From positions 124,001 to 188,000 of the forward strand of contig NZ_WBJR01000001.1 of the NCBI RefSeq assembly GCF_009296185.1: a stretch of 64,000 nucleotides of DNA, written 5' to 3'. This document shows positions 8,400-16,234 of this stretch, piece after piece. Position 1 is the first letter of the stretch. Each line of letters starts with the position of its first letter. The notes below the pieces were generated by a model. It was given only the letters and a program-made list of their open reading frames with translations. It searched no databases and had not been told where the DNA came from. Position numbers and translations under genes: made by a program. This stretch comes from Hydrogenovibrio sp. JE_KL2. Its GTDB lineage: Bacteria; Pseudomonadota; Gammaproteobacteria; Thiomicrospirales; Thiomicrospiraceae.

Positions 8400-9701
8400 T
8401 TGACCGAAAGTGTATCAAGAGAACTCACCTGGACAATTGCAACCCTTTGGGGGGCGCTTTTCATTGGCTGGCTGATTGAAGATTATGAGATTGCCGTTGC
8501 AGGTTATCTGGTTTTTTATCTAGCACGTCATTTCTACAGTCTAAGAAAGTTTGAACTCTGGATAAAAGGGAGCTCAAAAGTGCCTTATCCACCGGGGTCC
8601 GGTTTTTGGTCTGAAATCGGTTATCTGGTTTCGCGAAAACAGCGTTCGCTGGAAAAGTTGGCAGAGTTGCAGGCAAATAAATATCAGCAATTGCAAGCGG
8701 CGTCAATGTCGATTCCCGACGCCATTATCTCCATTGATCCCAATGGTAAAATCGAGTGGTTTAATGCAGCTGCAAAGCGCTTATTGCATCTAAGACATTC
8801 GGATGTTACCCGCTCTTTGGAGCCTTTGGTCAGAGTTCCTGAGTTTATCACTTATCTTAAAAAAGAGGATTACTCCAAGCCGCTTATTTTGCCTTCATTT
8901 AAGGGGGTGAAGCGTGTACTGAGTGTATCGGTTTTCGAGTATTACCAGCATCACCGATTGATTGTTATTAAAGACATTCATGAGTTATACAATCTTGCGC
9001 AGATTCGTAAAGATTTTATTGCTAATGCCTCGCACGAATTAAGAACGCCTTTGACTGTATTTAACGGCTATCTTGAAATGATGATTGATATGCCAACGCA
9101 GGATGTGACTTGGCAGAAGCCTTTAGAACAGATGCACAAGCAATCCTTGAGAATGCAATCTATTATCAATGACCTATTGACCTTGTCGGCAATGGAGTCT
9201 GAGACGTTGACTCAAGACAAGCAGGTAGTGGATGTGCCTTCCATTTTGGGAGGCTTGCAGCAAAATGCAGGGCTTATCAGTGCTGACAAGCACCAGTTTA
9301 CTTTTGAAGTTGAAGCGGATTTGAAAATAGTCGGTTATCTGATGCCATTAACCAGTGTGTTCACAAATCTCATCTCCAATGCTGTGCGTTATACGCCTGA
9401 AAACGGTCGCATAACGGTTCGTTGGTATCAAACACCAAAAGGCATTTTCTTTGAGGTAGAGGATACGGGTATCGGTATTGCTCCAGAGCACATTCCTAGA
9501 GTCACTGAACGTTTCTATCGTGTCGATACGGCAAGATCCAGAGATACCGGTGGTACGGGTCTTGGTCTGGCAATTGTGAAGCATATTCTTGAAAGACATC
9601 AGGCGGTGCTTACGATTCAAAGCCAGATTCGTGTGGGCTCAAAGTTTATCTGTCGTTTTCCATTGGATTTGAAAGTGGACGAGAAAGCGGAGGAAGTTTA
9701 A
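8400..9701 (+). CDS. phoR: Phosphate sensor histidine kinase PhoR
   Basis: Inner-membrane histidine kinase partner of PhoB. There are two N-terminal hydrophobic segments (about residues 10-45) with no large periplasmic loop, as in PhoR. A PAS-like region (about 100-195) follows, then the H-box ASHELRTPL with His212, N-box NLISNAVRYTPE, and the DTGIGI and GTGLGLAI ATP-binding motifs. The start is the TTG at 8400; a later start would cut the membrane anchor. The ribosome site is weak (AGTAGGT, about 9 bases upstream). It ends 18 bases from the convergent PiT gene. Confidence 0.95.
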   Translation: MTESVSRELTWTIATLWGALFIGWLIEDYEIAVAGYLVFYLARHFYSLRKFELWIKGSSKVPYPPGSGFWSEIGYLVSRKQRSLEKLAELQANKYQQLQAASMSIPDAIISIDPNGKIEWFNAAAKRLLHLRHSDVTRSLEPLVRVPEFITYLKKEDYSKPLILPSFKGVKRVLSVSVFEYYQHHRLIVIKDIHELYNLAQIRKDFIANASHELRTPLTVFNGYLEMMIDMPTQDVTWQKPLEQMHKQSLRMQSIINDLLTLSAMESETLTQDKQVVDVPSILGGLQQNAGLISADKHQFTFEVEADLKIVGYLMPLTSVFTNLISNAVRYTPENGRITVRWYQTPKGIFFEVEDTGIGIAPEHIPRVTERFYRVDTARSRDTGGTGLGLAIVKHILERHQAVLTIQSQIRVGSKFICRFPLDLKVDEKAEEV

Positions 9702-9719
9702 CTTCCTCTTGCTTCAAGA

Positions 9720-11291
9720 CTACGGTAGCATGATGCCGCGGATCGTAAAATAAATAAGTGCTGCAAGGAATGCAGAAGCAGGTACGGTAATCAGCCAAGC
9801 AGCAACGATTCTCAAGAATGCTGAGCGCTTAACCAATTCTTTTTGATAAACCTTATTCAGTGACTTACGTTCTTTTTTAGTAAGCTCCACAGATGCTCTA
9901 TGTTGCTTAAGCTCTGCTAGCATATGTTTCTTCTGAATCAAGCTGGCACTCGAAAATTGTTTAATAAATTGATCGACATCCGTTTGACCTAAGCTTTGAT
10001 AGTGCTCGCGAATTTTTTGGATGGTTTTTGCATGATTGCGCTTCAGGTATTCTCGTAAGAAACCAACGCCGAAAATTCCACCCACAGCAATATGTGTCGA
10101 GCTTACGGGTAAGCCCAGTTGAGAAGCAACAATGACGGTGATGGCTGCCGACATCGCAATGGAGAAGGCTCTCATTTGATCCAGGTCAGTAATTTCTTCG
10201 CCAACTGTTTTAATCAGTTTAGGGCCAAAGAGTGCTAACCCTAAGCTGATACCCAATGCGCCGATTAACATAATCCAAAGAGGGATACTGGCGGTGGATG
10301 CAACACCGTCATGGGCGATAGCGTCATTAATCGCGGCAAGTGGGCCAACTGCATTCGCGACGTCGTTAGCCCCATGGGCAAAACTCAAAAGTGCAGCGGC
10401 AAAAATAAGTGGGATGGTGAAAAGGGTGTTGACACTGGCCTTTTCATTTTTCATGGTGTGGGCCTGTTTTTTCATGACCTGTCTTAGTACCAGATAAACC
10501 AAAACCGCAATACCAAAGCCAATTAGTGCGGCGATAGAAAAGTCAGTTTTCCAGATCTTTTTGAAACCTTTTAGAATGATGTATGTCGAAAAAGCCCAAG
10601 CCATAATGGCGATAAGCAAAGGGAGCATTTTTCTAGCAGCCGCAACCATATCTTCCTGATAGGTAATACTGCGTTTTATCCAAAGTAGGAAGCCTGCGGC
10701 AATGACACCTCCAATGACAGGAGAGATGACCCAACTCGCGACGATGGACCCCATTCTATCCCAGTTAGCGATATCCCAGCCTGCGGCAGCAACGCCGGCG
10801 CCTAAAACGCCACCAACGATGGAGTGTGTGGTAGAAACCGGGGCACCAAGTGCCGTAGCAACATTGAGCCAGATAGCACCCGACAACAAAGCTGCCATCA
10901 TCAGCCAAACAAAGGTATGCCCGTCTTTGATTAATGCTGGGTCAATAATGCCGCTTTTAATCGTGTTGACGACATCGCCACCGGCAATTAATGCTCCGGC
11001 AGACTCGCAGATAGCGGCGATGATAATGGCGCCTGTTAAGGTGACGGCCTTTGAACCCACTGCAGGTCCGACGTTGTTGGCAACATCGTTAGCACCGATA
11101 TTCATGGCCATGTAGCCACCAATCATTGCACCGACGACCAGCTCAATGTTGAAGCTACCCGAACCTATGTGTAGGTTGGCGGAAAAAATCATGATGAAGA
11201 TGATAAAAAGAAGTGCTGTTCCGAGGCGAAACATTTCTCGGCGACTTTTTAATGTTGCGTCTTCGATTTCATTTATGTTTTGGAATTCCAT
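9720..11291 (-). CDS. PiT-family phosphate transporter
   Basis: Polytopic inner-membrane inorganic phosphate symporter (523 residues). It carries the duplicated family signature: GANDVANNVGPAVGS near residue 66 and GANDVANAVGPLAA near residue 307, each followed by hydrophobic helices and a second VSTTHS/VSSTHI motif. A long hydrophilic stretch (about 415-490) separates the last helices, as in many bacterial PiT proteins. A Pho box sits about 55 bases upstream, so it is probably phosphate-starvation induced and serves the role played elsewhere by Pst. It converges with phoR. Confidence 0.92.
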   Translation of the reverse strand: MEFQNINEIEDATLKSRREMFRLGTALLFIIFIMIFSANLHIGSGSFNIELVVGAMIGGYMAMNIGANDVANNVGPAVGSKAVTLTGAIIIAAICESAGALIAGGDVVNTIKSGIIDPALIKDGHTFVWLMMAALLSGAIWLNVATALGAPVSTTHSIVGGVLGAGVAAAGWDIANWDRMGSIVASWVISPVIGGVIAAGFLLWIKRSITYQEDMVAAARKMLPLLIAIMAWAFSTYIILKGFKKIWKTDFSIAALIGFGIAVLVYLVLRQVMKKQAHTMKNEKASVNTLFTIPLIFAAALLSFAHGANDVANAVGPLAAINDAIAHDGVASTASIPLWIMLIGALGISLGLALFGPKLIKTVGEEITDLDQMRAFSIAMSAAITVIVASQLGLPVSSTHIAVGGIFGVGFLREYLKRNHAKTIQKIREHYQSLGQTDVDQFIKQFSSASLIQKKHMLAELKQHRASVELTKKERKSLNKVYQKELVKRSAFLRIVAAWLITVPASAFLAALIYFTIRGIMLP

Positions 11292-11345
11292 GATACGACT
11301 TGGTTATGAATACTTGGTGTGCAAATTGTAATCAATTAAAGGTGG

Positions 11346-11366
11346 TTTATGACAAAAATGTGACAA
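11346..11366 (-). promoter_or_regulatory. Pho box for the PiT gene
   Basis: On the minus strand TTGTCAC and TTGTCAT form a direct repeat with an exact 11-base period, matching the PhoB box (CTGTCAT repeats). A -10-like TTTAAT follows about four bases after the second repeat. Confidence 0.75.
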
Positions 11367-11406
11367 AAAATATTTGTTGCAGGCATTTTGTTCAGTTGCA
11401 GAAGGT

Positions 11407-11428
11407 CTGTCATCAAAATGTCATTCAA
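11407..11428 (+). promoter_or_regulatory. Pho box facing the small exported peptide gene
   Basis: CTGTCAT and ATGTCAT form a direct repeat with an 11-base period on the plus strand. A -10-like TAACAT begins at 11432. It is divergent from the PiT Pho box and points at the short gene starting at 11497. Confidence 0.65.
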
Positions 11429-11496
11429 GCTTAACATTCTGTTTGGGTTTCTAAGCCAAAATATTTGTTTTGGATTTTTATTTCGGAGAGTTAAGT

Positions 11497-11622
11497 GTGA
11501 AGCAAATTGTTATGTTTACAATTGGGGTATTAAGTTCTTTGGCTTCAACGCAAGCGATATCGCAAACAACTCAATTAACTTCTGTCGACAAGTATAAGGT
11601 TTATTGCAACCTTACGAAATAA
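11497..11622 (+). CDS. Small exported peptide, 41 codons, unknown function
   Basis: A short gene starting with GTG: GGAGAG (11485-11490) lies six bases before it. The product begins MKQIVMFTIGVLSSLASTQA, which reads as a signal peptide: a lysine, a hydrophobic core and a TQA cleavage site near residue 20. The mature part would be about 21 residues, rich in Thr, Ser and Gln, with one cysteine (VYCNLTK end). It follows a plus-strand Pho box, so it may be phosphate regulated. A hairpin lies seven bases after the stop. I do not recognise a family. It could be a truncated gene remnant; the good ribosome site and signal peptide argue for a real product. Confidence 0.55.
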   Translation: MKQIVMFTIGVLSSLASTQAISQTTQLTSVDKYKVYCNLTK

Positions 11623-11628
11623 TGGCAT

Positions 11629-11650
11629 GGCCTTATTGTGAAATAAGGCC
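11629..11650. terminator. Hairpin between small peptide gene and ferredoxin gene
   Basis: GGCCTTATT pairs perfectly with AATAAGGCC around a GTGA loop. There is no good T-run on either side, so as a terminator it is weak. It sits between two convergent genes. Confidence 0.55.
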
Positions 11651-11659
11651 GAAATCGTC

Positions 11660-11911
11660 TTAGATTAATTCTATTTCAATATCACTAATCGGAATGACGC
11701 TACAAGTAAGAATGTGGGCTTCGTCCGTTTCATAAACGGTATCTTGAATATTCTCGACTTTGCCGGATAGTAATCTTACTTCACAGGCTCCGCAGTTTCC
11801 GCCGCGGCAGCTATAAGGCATATCAAACCCTGCTTCATCTAAACACTCCAATAATGTAAATTGATCTTCAAATTCACATTCTCCCTGACCGACTACGGTG
11901 ATTTTGTGCAT
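11660..11911 (-). CDS. Plant-type [2Fe-2S] ferredoxin
   Basis: An 83-residue electron carrier with the cluster ligands C35, C40 and C43 in SCRGGNCGAC and C70 in LTC, the spacing of plant/photosystem-type ferredoxins. It is a bare ferredoxin domain without a reductase fusion. The physiological partner is unknown; no reductase or oxygenase gene is adjacent. It is followed by the hairpin at 11629-11650 and preceded by the terminator of the DsrE-like gene, so it is probably a single-gene unit. Confidence 0.9.
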   Translation of the reverse strand: MHKITVVGQGECEFEDQFTLLECLDEAGFDMPYSCRGGNCGACEVRLLSGKVENIQDTVYETDEAHILTCSVIPISDIEIELI

Positions 11912-12011
11912 GGTGTTTCCCTATTGTTTATTTCAATTCAATCAAAGTTATTCTAACAGATTACGCTAAAACGATAAGTTAGGTTTGTGAAAGCTCATTA
12001 GGTCTATAAAA

Positions 12012-12042
12012 ACAAGAAAGGAGCCTGTTTAGCTCCTTTTCA
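12012..12042 (-). terminator. Terminator of the DsrE-like gene
   Basis: AAAGGAGC (12017-12024) pairs with GCTCCTTT (12032-12039) around a seven-base loop. On the minus strand it is followed by TTGTTTTTA. Confidence 0.8.
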
Positions 12043-12054
12043 GATTGGCTTGGG

Positions 12055-12588
12055 TTACCAAACCAATAGCTTATAGCCGTGCTCTTGAAGAGCCATAAGC
12101 GCAGCTGCACCAACCTGTGCGTATTCAGCAAAAGGTCGAATATCTTTATCTGTCCAACCAATGGTTTTCATCGTGTTGCCACAAGCAATCCAGCGCACGT
12201 GGTAGTCTTTTGCAAGACTTTTGACGCGAGCGTAGATTTCTGGTGGCACTTTACGCTGTGGATGTTTGGCTAAAACATGAATACCGGGTCCGATGGCGAC
12301 GACAGCAATGGCAACATTGTCTCCAAATTCAGTAATCATGGCTTGGATAGAGTTTAGGATATGTGTCTGATAATCCGGATCGGATTTGTTCCACATATAA
12401 ACCGCTTTATGCTCCGGCGGATCGCCAGGGAAACGATCGCTAGGAGGGGTTTGAAGCTCAGGAAAAACCTTTAGGGTATGGTTGGCTGGATTGGTCATTT
12501 CTGCGTAGCCAGATAGAGGAATCATTAGCAGCAGAACCAAAGAAAACAGATTGAATCTGAAAAATCGAGTGCTGGCGATGTGTTTCAT
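12055..12588 (-). CDS. Exported DsrE-family protein
   Basis: About 177 residues. A signal peptide (MKHIASTRFFRF, then a leucine-rich core ending SGYAEM) precedes a DsrE/DsrF-like domain. The domain has an alternating strand-helix layout, with VAIVAIGPGIHVLAKHP, a cysteine in WIACGNTMKTIGW and a C-terminal GAAALMALQEHGYKLLVW. Family members handle sulfur transfer in the cytosol, but this one is exported, so its role is uncertain. The ATG at 12588 is chosen because AAGGA lies seven bases upstream; the longer frame from 12624 starts with TTG and has no ribosome site. Confidence 0.75.
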   Translation of the reverse strand: MKHIASTRFFRFNLFSLVLLLMIPLSGYAEMTNPANHTLKVFPELQTPPSDRFPGDPPEHKAVYMWNKSDPDYQTHILNSIQAMITEFGDNVAIAVVAIGPGIHVLAKHPQRKVPPEIYARVKSLAKDYHVRWIACGNTMKTIGWTDKDIRPFAEYAQVGAAALMALQEHGYKLLVW

Positions 12589-12689
12589 ATCAAGTCCTTT
12601 ATGAGGTTTGATGAAAAATTTCAAGTGTATTGCTTTAAGTTTAAACGCTATTATATAGCGAATTATTCCAAATTATGATTGAGAAAAAA

Positions 12690-12992
12690 ATGAGTTTACA
12701 GAGTGTTATAGAGACAAAAATAGAAAGTGCGTTTCAAGTTAATTATTTAAATATGGAAAATGAGAGCCATATGCACTCGGGCCCAGTAACAGAATCTCAC
12801 TTTAAAATGACATTGGTAGCGGATGAGTTTGAAGGCTTGTCGAAAGTGAAACGGCATCAAGCTGTATATAAGGTTTTAGCGGAAGAAATGCCAAAGTTTC
12901 ATGCACTAGCATTGCACACGTTTTCACCGAAAGAGTGGTTGGAATCACCACAGGTTGCAGACTCACCGCTTTGTCGAGGCGGTGGAAAATAA
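12690..12992 (+). CDS. bolA: BolA family protein
   Basis: Small stress/morphology protein that binds monothiol glutaredoxin with an Fe-S cluster and DNA. The hallmark parts are present: ESHFKMTLV, the FEGLSKVKRHQAVYKVL helix and HALALHTFSPKEW, close to E. coli BolA, with the same SPLCRGGGK-type C terminus. The start at 12690 (MSLQSVI) has GAG nine bases upstream; an ATG five codons earlier (12675) is also possible. It is divergent from the DsrE-like gene and convergent with an unknown membrane protein gene. Confidence 0.92.
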   Translation: MSLQSVIETKIESAFQVNYLNMENESHMHSGPVTESHFKMTLVADEFEGLSKVKRHQAVYKVLAEEMPKFHALALHTFSPKEWLESPQVADSPLCRGGGK

Positions 12993-12993
12993 A

Positions 12994-13566
12994 TTACTCT
13001 TCTTGTTCGTAGTTAGGATCGGTTTCAGGATGTTTTAGTCGCCAAATATAAATGAACTTTTCGCGGTCCAGCTTGTTTTGCAAAAGTTTCATTGCGGCGA
13101 CGTACTGCTCAATATAGACGAAGTTTTTTCTACGGACGGTTTGCCATAAATGACGATATTTTGTAGGCAAAAAGTCGTTGAAGTGTGGCAGTAGGCCATA
13201 TTCGCCTTCAAAGGCTTCAATACGTTTCATAGCTTCTATGCGTGCTAGGCTTTTAAACTTTCGCTCGTATTGATCTAGCATTTGTCCAATAATGAATATG
13301 AAAGTTGCGCCGATGATAAAGCTGGCAATGAAGTAACCTGTTAAAAAAGTACCAAGTAGGGTAACGATCACCAAAAATAAGGCACTGACAGGCATTGTCA
13401 TGACAAAAAGCCAAGCTTGGTTGCCTTTTGCTTCTTCCATCAATTGTTTCAAGTCCAAATCGCCTAGATCAACATTGTGCAGGCGTTCAAGCATTTCTTC
13501 TGCAGTTGGCTTTAAAGGAAAGACTTCATCTTCAATTTGGGCTGTTTCGTCTAGTTGCTCTGCCAT
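12994..13566 (-). CDS. Two-helix membrane protein, unknown function
   Basis: A 190-residue protein I do not recognise. It has an acidic N-terminal stretch (residues 1-50), two adjacent hydrophobic helices (about 52-98) and a charged C-terminal cytosolic part of about 90 residues rich in Lys, Arg and aromatic residues. It ends with an acidic tail. It lies 14 bases downstream of apaH on the same strand and is probably the last gene of the lptD-surA-pdxA-rsmA-apaH run. Its stop lies one base from the convergent bolA stop. Confidence 0.75.
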   Translation of the reverse strand: MAEQLDETAQIEDEVFPLKPTAEEMLERLHNVDLGDLDLKQLMEEAKGNQAWLFVMTMPVSALFLVIVTLLGTFLTGYFIASFIIGATFIFIIGQMLDQYERKFKSLARIEAMKRIEAFEGEYGLLPHFNDFLPTKYRHLWQTVRRKNFVYIEQYVAAMKLLQNKLDREKFIYIWRLKHPETDPNYEQEE

Positions 13567-13580
13567 GAGTAATTCGCTGG

Positions 13581-14414
13581 TTATTTACGATAATTTTCCG
13601 CGCAGCATACGGTATGTCGCTTGTCAGTTTCCAGACAATAAGCGGTGAGTTCTCCACCCCATAGACAACCGGTATCTGTTGAATGTATTTCATAAGCATC
13701 GATTGCGCCAAGTGTCGACCAGTGCCCGAAAAAAATCTGCTTGTCGAGGTTTTTACGTTCATCAATGGTAAACCAAGGCTGATATTTCGCTTTGCGAGTC
13801 TTGTCTGACGGTGCCATCTTGCTTTTGAAATCCAGTTTACCGTTTTTATCGCAATAGCGCATTCTTACCAGTGCATTTAAAATATATCGGATACGATCCC
13901 AGCCTTTCAGCTTGTCGCTCCACTCATTCGGTTCGCTGCCGAATAGGTGGTGCCTTAGGCTTTGCTTCCAATCATCTGCCTGAATGACGGCTTCCACTTC
14001 TTTTGCATAGCCTTTTGCTTGCTCGATAGTCCATTGAGGGGGGATGCCTGCATGCACCATTACTACAGGATGGGTTGGGTGTTCTACCATCAGAGGCTGA
14101 TGTCTCAACCAGCTGACAAGTTCGTCGACATCATCCGCTTTCAGAATGGGTTGTAGGGTATCGGTCTTGGCGCGATATTTGTCCAATCCAGCATAGGCGG
14201 CAAGCAGGTGAAAGTCATGATTACCCAGTACCATTTTTCCTGAGTCGCCAAGTTCTTTGACAAACCTTAAGCATTCCAGTGATTTTGGGCCTCGATTAAC
14301 GATATCGCCGGCAAACCATAGCTCATCGTTACCGGAATCGTATTCGATTTTGTCCAGTAAGCGCATTAGATCATCATAACAGCCTTGTAGGTCTCCTATA
14401 ACGTAGGTTGCCAT
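13581..14414 (-). CDS. apaH: Bis(5'-nucleosyl)-tetraphosphatase, symmetrical
   Basis: Metallophosphatase that splits Ap4A to two ADP and also removes nucleoside-tetraphosphate RNA caps. The PPP-type metal motifs are at the N terminus: GDLQGCYDDL (7-16), GDIVNRGP (about 36-43) and GNHDFHLLA (about 64-72). The second half has the APSDKTRKAKYQPWF and FGHWSTLGA blocks. It is 277 residues long, normal for the family. rsmA lies directly upstream (three-base gap), the usual gammaproteobacterial order. Confidence 0.96.
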   Translation of the reverse strand: MATYVIGDLQGCYDDLMRLLDKIEYDSGNDELWFAGDIVNRGPKSLECLRFVKELGDSGKMVLGNHDFHLLAAYAGLDKYRAKTDTLQPILKADDVDELVSWLRHQPLMVEHPTHPVVMVHAGIPPQWTIEQAKGYAKEVEAVIQADDWKQSLRHHLFGSEPNEWSDKLKGWDRIRYILNALVRMRYCDKNGKLDFKSKMAPSDKTRKAKYQPWFTIDERKNLDKQIFFGHWSTLGAIDAYEIHSTDTGCLWGGELTAYCLETDKRHTVCCAENYRK

Positions 14415-14417
14415 GCT

Positions 14418-15239
14418 TTATAAAGTCTCCCGATAAAAATTTGCCAGTTTTACAAACCCTTCAATGTCGACGCTCTCCGCTCTGTCTGAAGGAGTAATGC
14501 CACACGCTTCGATTTGCTCTGCCGTTAACCAACCTTTCAAATTGTTGCGTAGCGTTTTACGCTTCTGTGAGAAAGCTTGTTTCACCAGCTCCGCAAAGGT
14601 TTTGTCGTCTGTCGCCTGAAAAGGTTTTGAACGGTAGGGGATTAGCCTAACGATGGCTGAATCCACTTTGGGAGGTGGGGTGAAATTTTCTGGACCAACG
14701 GTGAATAAATATTCCGCCTGACAAGCATATTGCATCATTACGCTGAGTCGCCCGTAGGTTTTGACGCCAGGGCTCGCTGTCATGCGTTCAACCACTTCTT
14801 TCTGCAACATGAAATGCATGTCTTCAATTAAAGACGAGTATTCCAATAAATGGAACAGAAGTGGACTGGAAATATTATAGGGAAGGTTGCCGACAATTCT
14901 CAATGCCGCCGTTGGGTTTTCTTCATTTTCAACCAGAGTTGCGTAATCAAAGGTCAAGGCATCATGGTGGTGGAGATTGAATGCATTCCTATCGCCGAAT
15001 CGCTTGGTCAGCGGACCAATAAGATCATTGTCAATTTCGATAATGTCCAGTTTTCTCACGACTTGAAGCAATGGCTCTGTCAATGCAGCTTCACCTGGGC
15101 CGATTTCCACCAAATGTTGTTCAGGTTGAGGACGGATTGCCGCGACAATCTGGTCGATAATTTTAGGGTTGTTTAGAAAGTTCTGGCCGAAACGTTTCTT
15201 GTGCTGATGGCCTGAAGATTTGGTGTGCTTTTCTCTCAT
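14418..15239 (-). CDS. rsmA: 16S rRNA (adenine1518/1519-N6) dimethyltransferase
   Basis: Ribosome biogenesis methyltransferase (KsgA), 273 residues. The SAM site is visible in VEIGPGEAALTEPLL (about 44-58), and the catalytic motif is NLPYNISSPLLFHLL (about 117-131). The N-terminal KKRFGQNFLNNPKIID matches the family. Its ATG overlaps the end of pdxA by four bases, suggesting coupled translation. Confidence 0.97.
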   Translation of the reverse strand: MREKHTKSSGHQHKKRFGQNFLNNPKIIDQIVAAIRPQPEQHLVEIGPGEAALTEPLLQVVRKLDIIEIDNDLIGPLTKRFGDRNAFNLHHHDALTFDYATLVENEENPTAALRIVGNLPYNISSPLLFHLLEYSSLIEDMHFMLQKEVVERMTASPGVKTYGRLSVMMQYACQAEYLFTVGPENFTPPPKVDSAIVRLIPYRSKPFQATDDKTFAELVKQAFSQKRKTLRNNLKGWLTAEQIEACGITPSDRAESVDIEGFVKLANFYRETL

Positions 15240-16234
15240 GGCTTTCCTGTCATCTCAAGCGCAACCTGAATCGCGTATTGAAAGCTGTTGATGTCTGCTT
15301 TCCCTGTGCCGGCGATACCTAAAGCGGTTCCGTGGTCAACTGAAGTGCGCACAAAGGGTAGCCCCAGCGTCACATTTACGGCTTTGCCAAAGCCAAGCGT
15401 TTTCAAAACAGGTAATCCTTGATCATGATACATGGCAAGAAAAGCATCGGCAGCTTCGAGGTTGCTCGGGCTGAAAATGGTATCAGCAGGCAAGCTGCCG
15501 ATTAAATCCATGCCTTCCTGGTGAAGCTTTTTGATAACAGGGTTAATCACGGTAATTTCTTCAGTGCCAAGGTGTCCATCTTCTCCAGCATGCGGGTTTA
15601 GGCCCATGATGAAAATTTTAGGCTGCTCAATCCCAAACTGGTTTTTCAAAGCGTTATGCAGGATGCGGATAACACTTTCCAACAGTTCCGGCGTAATGGC
15701 GTCAGGTACTTCGCGTAGCGGCAGGTGTGTCGTCACCAAAGGCACGCGCAGTTGTGGTGTGGCAAGCATCATGACCACTTGTTCTGTATTGGATGCTTCT
15801 GCCAGAAGTTCAGTATGACCGGTAAATTTCAAGCCAGCTTCATTGATAATACCTTTGTGGATAGGGCCTGTGACCATGGCGTCAAAGTCATGGCTCATGC
15901 AGCCCTGAATCGCGGTGCCCAGCATTTGCAAAACATAGTCGGCGTTCTTGACATTGAGCTGTCCAGCCACAGAGGGTTCTGCCAATGGAATATCGATGAG
16001 TCTGACCCAACCTGGCAGATTTTTACTGGCAGGTTGGTTGAAGTCGAAGTGCTCAATATTGATGGGCAGCCCGATTTGTTTGGCTCTGTCTTCCAATAAA
16101 GTTTTGTTGCCGATGACAACGCATTCGACATTTTGATCGAAGTTTAAGCCGGACTGCACTAGTTGAACGATTTGTTCGGGACCAATGCCAGCAGGTTCTC
16201 CTGAGGTGATGACAATGCGTTTGAAGTCAGACAT
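15236..16234 (-). CDS. pdxA: 4-hydroxythreonine-4-phosphate dehydrogenase
   Basis: NAD-dependent, divalent-metal enzyme of pyridoxal phosphate synthesis, 332 residues. Typical blocks are TSGEPAGIGPE at the N terminus, TGPIHKGIINEAG, FTGHTELLAE, GLNPHAGEDGHLG and ADTIFSP, with MYHDQGLPVLK near the C terminus. It overlaps surA upstream by one base and rsmA downstream by four. A copy of the 19-bp motif lies inside the gene and encodes KNLPGWV near residue 71. Confidence 0.97.
   Translation of the reverse strand: MSDFKRIVITSGEPAGIGPEQIVQLVQSGLNFDQNVECVVIGNKTLLEDRAKQIGLPINIEHFDFNQPASKNLPGWVRLIDIPLAEPSVAGQLNVKNADYVLQMLGTAIQGCMSHDFDAMVTGPIHKGIINEAGLKFTGHTELLAEASNTEQVVMMLATPQLRVPLVTTHLPLREVPDAITPELLESVIRILHNALKNQFGIEQPKIFIMGLNPHAGEDGHLGTEEITVINPVIKKLHQEGMDLIGSLPADTIFSPSNLEAADAFLAMYHDQGLPVLKTLGFGKAVNVTLGLPFVRTSVDHGTALGIAGTGKADINSFQYAIQVALEMTGKP
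16007..16025 (-). repeat. 19-bp dispersed motif, copy 2 (inside pdxA)
   Basis: Complement reads AAAAATCTGCCAGGTTGGG plus T, one mismatch in the final G-run. Within pdxA it is read as N-L-P-G-W. Confidence 0.8.

Noticed and set aside
11388-11597. 69-codon frame overlapping the Pho box and the exported peptide gene
   Set aside because: Starts upstream of the predicted promoter, lacks a ribosome site and has no recognisable composition; the GTG frame at 11497 is better.
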